A stretch of DNA of 64,000 bases from the NCBI RefSeq assembly GCF_001613425.1, contig NZ_BDCI01000017.1, positions 372,001-436,000 of the forward strand, given 5' to 3'. Made by a program: the position numbers and the translations under genes. Below, piece after piece: positions 61,049 through 64,000 of the stretch (position 1 is the first letter of the stretch; each line of letters starts with the position of its first letter). This DNA comes from Nocardia vulneris. Its GTDB lineage: Bacteria > Actinomycetota > Actinomycetes > Mycobacteriales > Mycobacteriaceae. The notes under the pieces were generated by a model. It made no database searches. It saw only the letters and a program-made list of their open reading frames with translations, and was not told the origin of the DNA.

Positions 61049-62242
61049 TCAGGGCCGGGAACCCGCGCGCGCTCGATCGAACCGGATCAGCGGCAACGCG
61101 AGCACCGCCAGCACCGCACCGATCACGCACACCGAGGTGAGGGCGGCGCCGCCGCCGAGGGTGAGCGCGGCCAGCACCGGGGTGCCGCTGATGCCCAGCT
61201 GGAACGCCGAGACGGTGGTGGCGCCCGCGAGGGTGGGCGCGTCCCCCGCGATCGCGAACACCCGGCCGTACAGCGCCGGATTGAGCACGAACGCCGCGAC
61301 GCCGAGCAGGAACACCACCGGCACCACGATCCAGACCCGGGTCATCGCGAGCGCGAGGAGCACCGACAGCAGCACGATCGCCGCCGCGCCCGCGCCGAGG
61401 GCCAGGTGCGGGCGCCGATCGGAGATCCGGCCGCCGATCGACAGGCCGAGGAAGGCCCCGACGCCGAACAGCGCGAGCACCGCGGGAATCCAGACGGGCG
61501 CGATGCCGGTGTCCGCGGCGAGCATGGCCGCCAGGTAGTTGAACGTGATCATGTACGCCGCCGTGGTCAGGATGGTGATCGCGTAGACGAGCCACAGCCG
61601 CGGCCTGCGCATCGTAGCCAGCTCCCGTCGCACACTCGGCACGGTCCCGGCTCCCGTTGTGGCACTGGGTATTCCGAGCAGGCAGCCGAGGATCCCCGCG
61701 ACCGTCAGCAGCACGACGGCCCAGAACCCACCGCGCCATTCGGTGAAATGACTCAGCAGCGTGCCCGCGGGACCACCCGCCACCATCGCGACGCTGAGCC
61801 CGCTCACCACCACCCCGGACGCCCGGGCGTTGCGGTCCGGGGTGACCAGCCCGATCGCGGTCACCGACGCGACCGCGAAGAAGCCCGCGTACGCGATGCC
61901 GGCCACCACCCGGGAGACGAGCAGCACCTCGTACCCGCCCAGCAGGCCCACCGCGATGCTCGCGGCGAACACGCCCTGGGTCACCACCAGCGCGGTGCGC
62001 CGCGGCCACCGCAGACTCAGCACCGCGAACGGCGGACCGCCGCAGACGACGCCCAGCGCGAACGCGGTGATGAGCAACCCCGCCGCGGACAGCGACACGT
62101 CCAGGTCGACGGCCGCTTCCGGCAGGACCCCGGCCAGAAGGAACTCCGCGGTCCCCATCGCGAACAGGCTGAAGCCCAGTAGATAGACGCCCAGGGGCAG
62201 CCGGTCGGTCCGGCGCTCGGTGAGCTGTGCGGTGGCGCTCAT
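61049..62242 (-). CDS. MFS exporter (DHA1 / chloramphenicol-efflux type)
   Basis: 397 residues from ATG 62242 behind AGGGAG. Twelve helices: FSLFAMGTAEFLLAGVLPE is the first-helix motif shared with Cmx/CmlR and AraJ/YdhP-like sugar-drug exporters, and ISDRRPHLALGAG stands at the loop between halves. It is divergent from the XRE-cupin regulator, which probably controls it. The exported compound is unknown. Confidence 0.88.
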   Translation of the reverse strand: MSATAQLTERRTDRLPLGVYLLGFSLFAMGTAEFLLAGVLPEAAVDLDVSLSAAGLLITAFALGVVCGGPPFAVLSLRWPRRTALVVTQGVFAASIAVGLLGGYEVLLVSRVVAGIAYAGFFAVASVTAIGLVTPDRNARASGVVVSGLSVAMVAGGPAGTLLSHFTEWRGGFWAVVLLTVAGILGCLLGIPSATTGAGTVPSVRRELATMRRPRLWLVYAITILTTAAYMITFNYLAAMLAADTGIAPVWIPAVLALFGVGAFLGLSIGGRISDRRPHLALGAGAAAIVLLSVLLALAMTRVWIVVPVVFLLGVAAFVLNPALYGRVFAIAGDAPTLAGATTVSAFQLGISGTPVLAALTLGGGAALTSVCVIGAVLAVLALPLIRFDRARAGSRP

Positions 62243-62343
62243 CGCCGGACTCCCTCGATAAGCGCGTCCCGCGCGAATTGCGTTGCCGTATCCGTTGTTC
62301 GATTCATGTCGGATCACCTCCGAGCCGAGCATCGGCCCCGCCG

Positions 62344-62377
62344 CCCGATATCGGCAAAGGATGTTGCCGATATCGGG
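62344..62377. promoter_or_regulatory. Perfect 14-bp inverted repeat, double palindrome operator
   Basis: CCCGATATCGGCAA at 62344-62357 and its exact complement at 62364-62377 around a 6-base centre. Each arm itself contains the self-palindrome CCGATATCGG, so two XRE dimers could bind side by side. It lies 22 bases before the XRE-cupin start and covers the divergent MFS promoter. Confidence 0.85.
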
Positions 62378-62399
62378 ACGGATTGGTTTACTCGGCCCC

Positions 62400-62987
62400 A
62401 TGGATGATCAACCGAGCGTCGGCGCCGTGCTCGAGCAGATCGCACCGCGCCTGCGCCGGGCGCGGGAACGGCAGGGCTTCAGCCTGGCCGACCTGGCCCG
62501 CGCCACCGGCCTGTCCACCAGCACGCTCTCGCGGCTGGAATCCGGCCAGCGCAAACCCAGCCTCGAACTGATCGTCCCGGTGACCGTCGCACTCGGCATC
62601 CCGCTCGACGAGATCGTCGTGACGCCGCGCGTCGTCGATCCCCGCGTCCCGCAGCAACCCACCCAGCGCGACGGCCGGGTGCTCGTCCCGCTGTCGCGGC
62701 ACCAAGCCGAACCGCGCGCCTACAAGATGATCATCCCCGCCGACGATCACGACCCCTACCTGCGCACGCACGACGGATACGAGTGGCTCTACGTGCTGCA
62801 CGGGCGGCTCCGGGTCCGCCTCGCCGAGCACGACTTCCTCATGGGCCCGGGCGAAGCCGCCGAATTCGACTGCCAGATCCCGCACTGGTTCGGCTCCACC
62901 GGCACCGCCGCCGTCGAAATCCTCAGTCTCTTCGGCAAACACGGCGAGCGTATTCACACGCGCGCCCGAACCCCCGGCCGCAATTAG
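62400..62987 (+). CDS. XRE-cupin transcriptional regulator
   Basis: 195 residues from ATG 62400. The N-terminal helix-turn-helix is LRRARERQGFSLADLARATGLSTSTLSRLESGQRKPS (in part). The C-terminal cupin shows HDGYEWLYVLHGRLRVRL and PGEAAEFDCQIPHWFG, with histidines suitable for a metal or small ligand. It probably represses itself and the MFS gene through the double palindrome. Confidence 0.9.
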   Translation: MDDQPSVGAVLEQIAPRLRRARERQGFSLADLARATGLSTSTLSRLESGQRKPSLELIVPVTVALGIPLDEIVVTPRVVDPRVPQQPTQRDGRVLVPLSRHQAEPRAYKMIIPADDHDPYLRTHDGYEWLYVLHGRLRVRLAEHDFLMGPGEAAEFDCQIPHWFGSTGTAAVEILSLFGKHGERIHTRARTPGRN

Positions 62988-63868
62988 TCGCTCGGGCGCC
63001 GCCACCACGCCAGGAACTGCGCGAGCGCCGGAGTGTCGGCGTCGCCCATCCACGCCAGCCGGATGGAGATCTGCGGCGGATTCGCGCCGAACGGGATGAC
63101 GCAGATGTTCTCGTGCGCGATCCGAGTGGCCCGTTTCCGGTCGAGCACGCTGATTCCGGTGCCGGTGGACACCGAATCGAGGACCTGTTCGGCGTCGGAT
63201 TCCTCGGCGACCAGATTGGGGGCGCGATCGCCCCAGATGTGCGTGACGAGTTCGTCATAGAATTCCGGCCCGGTATGCCGGGACCAGAGCACGATCGGCT
63301 CATCGATGATGTCCGCGTTTTCCACGGTGGCGCGTCCGGCCAGCGGATGGTCGCGCGAGACGACCACCGCGGCCTCCTGCATCCCGATCAGATGCGTGTG
63401 GATTCGCGGATGCGCGATATTTCCGCGCACGAATGCGACGTCGATCTCACCCGACTCGAGCAGGTCCAGATTCCAGGAAGTCCAGCCGGTAATCGTGGAC
63501 ACCGTGATATCGGGAAATTCTTTGCGAAATGCCCTGATGCGCTGGGAAATATCGCTGTCGGAGCCCGAACGGGTGAACGCGACCTTCAGCTCACCGGTGG
63601 TGCCGGAGGCGCGCGCCCGCACGCCACGTTCCAACTCGGCGGCCGCGTCGAGCAGTTGCTGCGCGCCTGCCTGTAACGCGACACCGGCCGGGGTCAGCAC
63701 GAAGGAGCGGCCGTTGCGCGTCAAAAGCTCCACCCCCAACTCCCGCTCCAGCGCCTTGACCTGCTGCGACAGTGCGGGCTGGGTGATGTGCAACGCGTCG
63801 GCCGCCCGCCCGAAATGCCGATGCTCGGCGACTGCCAGAAAGTAACGAACCCGGCGCAGATCGTCCAC
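62984..63868 (-). CDS. LysR-family regulator
   Basis: 294 residues from GTG 63868 (VDDLRRVRYFLAVAEHRHF). The winged helix is FGRAADALHITQPALSQQVKALERELGVELL, and the effector domain includes DVAFVRGNI and SVSTGTGISVL. A TTG start 36 bases upstream would place the operator in the coding region, so it is rejected. No clear ribosome-binding site. The divergently transcribed target lies beyond the right edge. Confidence 0.9.
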   Translation of the reverse strand: MDDLRRVRYFLAVAEHRHFGRAADALHITQPALSQQVKALERELGVELLTRNGRSFVLTPAGVALQAGAQQLLDAAAELERGVRARASGTTGELKVAFTRSGSDSDISQRIRAFRKEFPDITVSTITGWTSWNLDLLESGEIDVAFVRGNIAHPRIHTHLIGMQEAAVVVSRDHPLAGRATVENADIIDEPIVLWSRHTGPEFYDELVTHIWGDRAPNLVAEESDAEQVLDSVSTGTGISVLDRKRATRIAHENICVIPFGANPPQISIRLAWMGDADTPALAQFLAWWRRPSD

Positions 63869-63885
63869 GCGGGTCAGCCTAGCCA

Positions 63886-63902
63886 GATAAGGAGACCTTA
63901 TC
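63886..63902. promoter_or_regulatory. LysR-type operator
   Basis: GATAAGGAGACCTTATC has perfect 7-bp arms with centre AGA and fits the T-N11-A rule. It lies 17 bases upstream of the LysR start; the remaining 98 bases to the window edge hold only promoter sequence. Confidence 0.7.
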
Positions 63903-64000
63903 AATCGGAAGTAAAAACGTATTGGACCGGCCGGTCTCCGTGGCCCAAGACTGTAGCTACCGATCAGTCCACGCCCGCTACCGCGAAAAGGTGTTCCGAT

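Noticed and set aside
61406-62182. 258-codon plus-strand frame opposite the MFS gene
   Set aside because: Charged, Arg/His/Gln-rich shadow of a membrane protein gene.

Overview
The window is high-GC DNA with strong G/C bias at third codon positions, many GTG starts and tight or overlapping operons. It carries katG without a Fur-type neighbour, a cutinase-family esterase, an MMPL/RND transporter, an SbmA/BacA-type ABC transporter like mycobacterial Rv1819c, DUF3556 and DUF2277 proteins, and an AA10 polysaccharide monooxygenase. Together these suggest a mycolate-type actinomycete, most likely Nocardia or a close relative. That assignment is an inference from gene content. I see no rRNA, tRNA, CRISPR array, prophage or intact insertion sequence; the window is chromosomal with some accessory content.

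Layout. (1) 1-10.3 kb: housekeeping and stress genes. These are a secreted protein cut by the window edge, a DUF1059 peptide, a beta-hydroxyacid-type dehydrogenase, a ferritin-like protein, an ArsR regulator with a luciferase-like monooxygenase, msrB-msrA divergent from katG, an ADP-ribosylglycohydrolase and a secreted-type metallophosphoesterase. (2) 10.5-17.9 kb: a ROK-regulated sugar cluster (lipoprotein binding protein, two permeases, GH4 glycosidase, BadF-type sugar kinase) that meets a chitin-type LPMO gene end to end, so a chitin or chito-oligosaccharide programme is likely. (3) 18-29.8 kb: a flavin-binding PNPOx-fold protein, DUF3556, two Nudix hydrolases, TetR-MMPL divergent from an old-yellow-enzyme homologue, a PAP2 protein, ilvD and an alpha/beta hydrolase. 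(4) 29.9-34.4 kb: an accessory island. It holds an XRE and a TetR regulator, a truncated second regulator, a decayed family 2B encapsulin shell gene, an intact 2-methylisoborneol-synthase-type terpene cyclase, and two very small genes. (5) 34.5-43.4 kb: a complete trans-4-hydroxy-L-proline catabolic operon. It has an epimerase, a three-subunit D-hydroxyproline dehydrogenase, a deaminase, an alpha-ketoglutarate-semialdehyde dehydrogenase, an APC permease and a GntR regulator. (6) 43.4-53.1 kb: a cutinase with a very large insertion, a Ser/Gly-rich small protein, a secreted lactonase, argS, an M1 aminopeptidase, a two-hot-dog dehydratase and an AraC regulator. (7) 53.1-58.6 kb: a translationally coupled operon in which the biotin ECF transporter (bioY, bioM, bioN) is interleaved with two AMP-forming acyl ligases and a thiolase, behind a BioQ-like palindrome. 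(8) 58.7-63.9 kb: DUF2277, an SbmA/BacA-like ABC exporter/importer, an MFS exporter divergent from an XRE-cupin regulator, and a LysR regulator.

Most unusual points. The terpene cyclase looks functional, but its encapsulin shell gene has frameshifts, two internal deletions and a lost 3' half; no GPP methyltransferase lies in this window. An identical 12-bp core sits in front of the XRE gene and in front of a small gene that appears to head the terpene operon, suggesting one small regulon. A 22-residue peptide resembling a staphylococcal phenol-soluble modulin has its own strong ribosome-binding site and terminator. The biotin operon carries its own acyl-activation and thiolase genes. The ferredoxin-like subunit of hydroxyproline dehydrogenase has a 36-residue tandem-duplicated tail.
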